Assembly (NCBI RefSeq): GCF_964199755.1
Contig: NC_133899.1
Coordinates: forward strand, 24,965,446 to 25,029,445
From: Larus michahellis
Lineage: Eukaryota > Chordata > Aves > Charadriiformes > Laridae
Direction: 5' to 3'
DNA length: 64,000 nt
Part shown: piece by piece, positions 63,101 through 64,000 of the stretch
How the letters are laid out: every line of letters starts with the position of its first letter
How positions within the stretch are numbered: the first letter of the stretch is position 1
Notes under the pieces: model-generated
Told to the model about the DNA's origin: nothing
Seen by the model: the letters and a program-made list of their open reading frames with translations, nothing else
Databases searched by the model: none
Program-made: the position numbers and the translations under genes

Positions 63101-64000
63101 TCGGGAAGTGGCGTGGCTGGGCAGAGGAACAGGAAAAGCAGAAAAAGGCTTGAACGTGTCTTAAAATAAGGGTTATTTGAGCTCCTGCAAGCAGGAGTGT
63201 GACTGTTGGGGGGACCCGTCACCCCCAGCAGCAGCACCTCGGGGTTTGCGGAGCTGCCTGACCAAGGTGGTGTGTGTGGATAAATTGTAGCCCGAATTAC
63301 CAGGGTTTGATGCTCTGGAGAGATGCTGCTGTGGGGCCTGGGGCTCCCGGGCTGGGCGCTGCTACCACTGATGCTCTTTGTCCCTGGGTCACTGTAGCAG
63401 TGAGGAAGGGCTGGGGGGGGGCAAGAAAATAGGTTTAAGGAGGTGGGAAAAAAAAAAGTAAAAATCAGTATGTAGGTGATTAAGGGGTAAAAAAAATAAA
63501 TAAAATCAGGCTTTTTTCCTCCCCGTTATTGTAATAAAAAGTCAGGTCTGTGTGTCAGAAGCCCGGATAGGGAGGGATTACTGGGGTGGAGCGCAGGATT
63601 ACGGGAACACCCAGGACAAATTAAAGAGCAGTTTGACGCCTCCTCCTCCTCCTTGTGGTCATGAGGGGCTGTTGGGGGTTGTTTTTTTTTTTTTTTTTTT
63701 TCTTCTTCCCATCACATGGAGACAACAGGATGCCCTCCCGAAGAGGAGCTGGTGGGGATGATGCTCTTGCAGGAATCCCACCCGTGGGGGAAAGGCTGCT
63801 CGCGTGGCTCCGGCTCCGCAAGCAGCGATGGGAGGGGACAGGTATAAAACTGTCCCAACGGGGATGATTTAGGTACAGGCAATGCCTTTGGGCTGAAATA
63901 TGTTGATTTTTGGGCTGTGCTGACCCAGCCGCCGCTCCTCTCCACCTCCGCTGCTGAGCCTGAAGTGTGAAATAGGGACTGGGAGGAGTTTATCCCAGTT
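60120..64000 (+). other. NIN intron (partial) to window end
   Basis: 3.9 kb with no third coding exon found. It holds a CR1 fragment (60885-61110), an AT-rich patch at 61900-62400 and a T run at 63680-63701. Confidence 0.8.
60885..61110 (-). mobile_element. CR1 LINE 3' fragment, minus orientation, third subfamily
   Basis: agaatcatagaatcgtctgg followed by gttggaaggcatctttcaga and a characteristic ccaaccatcaacccaacact. This differs from the other CR1 copies here and resembles an older subfamily. Confidence 0.88.

Overview
The window is nuclear DNA from a bird. It carries several CR1 LINE copies of the avian type, compact introns with GT-AG (and two GC-AG) splice sites, GC-rich promoters and many short minisatellites. 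It holds four protein-coding genes in the order TRIM9 (+, 3' part only), PYGL (+, complete), ABHD12B (-, complete) and NIN (+, 5' part only). This is the same gene order as human 14q22, so the interval looks orthologous and unrearranged. The species cannot be fixed from the sequence alone.

Layout. 1-17970 is the 3' end of TRIM9: two FN3 exons, three SPRY exons, stop at 16344, a 1.6 kb 3' UTR and an AATAAA at 17946. 17970-21996 is the intergenic/promoter zone of PYGL, occupied by a purine-rich minisatellite and a GC-rich minisatellite with a 105-bp higher-order period. 21997-34949 is PYGL, 20 coding exons joining in frame to 855 codons. 35000-35980 is the tail-to-tail junction with ABHD12B. 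41438-35980 (minus strand) is ABHD12B, 12 coding exons joining in frame to 350 codons, with a CpG-rich promoter. 41.5-46.2 kb is the head-to-head interval. A CpG island at 46.2-46.7 kb is the likely NIN promoter and first non-coding exon. The first two coding exons of NIN are at 53526-53729 and 60038-60119, and the window ends inside the next NIN intron.

Function. TRIM9 is a brain-enriched E3 ubiquitin ligase, PYGL is liver glycogen phosphorylase, ABHD12B is a membrane-associated serine hydrolase and NIN is the centrosomal protein ninein. They are neighbours by ancient synteny, not a pathway. I found no tRNA, rRNA, CRISPR array, virus or bacterial-type system, and no candidate for a new multi-gene system. 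The points most worth a second look are two frame-dictated GC-AG introns in adjacent genes, a long inverted CR1 pair inside PYGL intron 2, tandem arrays at all three gene starts, a 20-nt poly-C run forming the 3' splice site of a NIN exon, and several AT-rich islands that look like regulatory elements.
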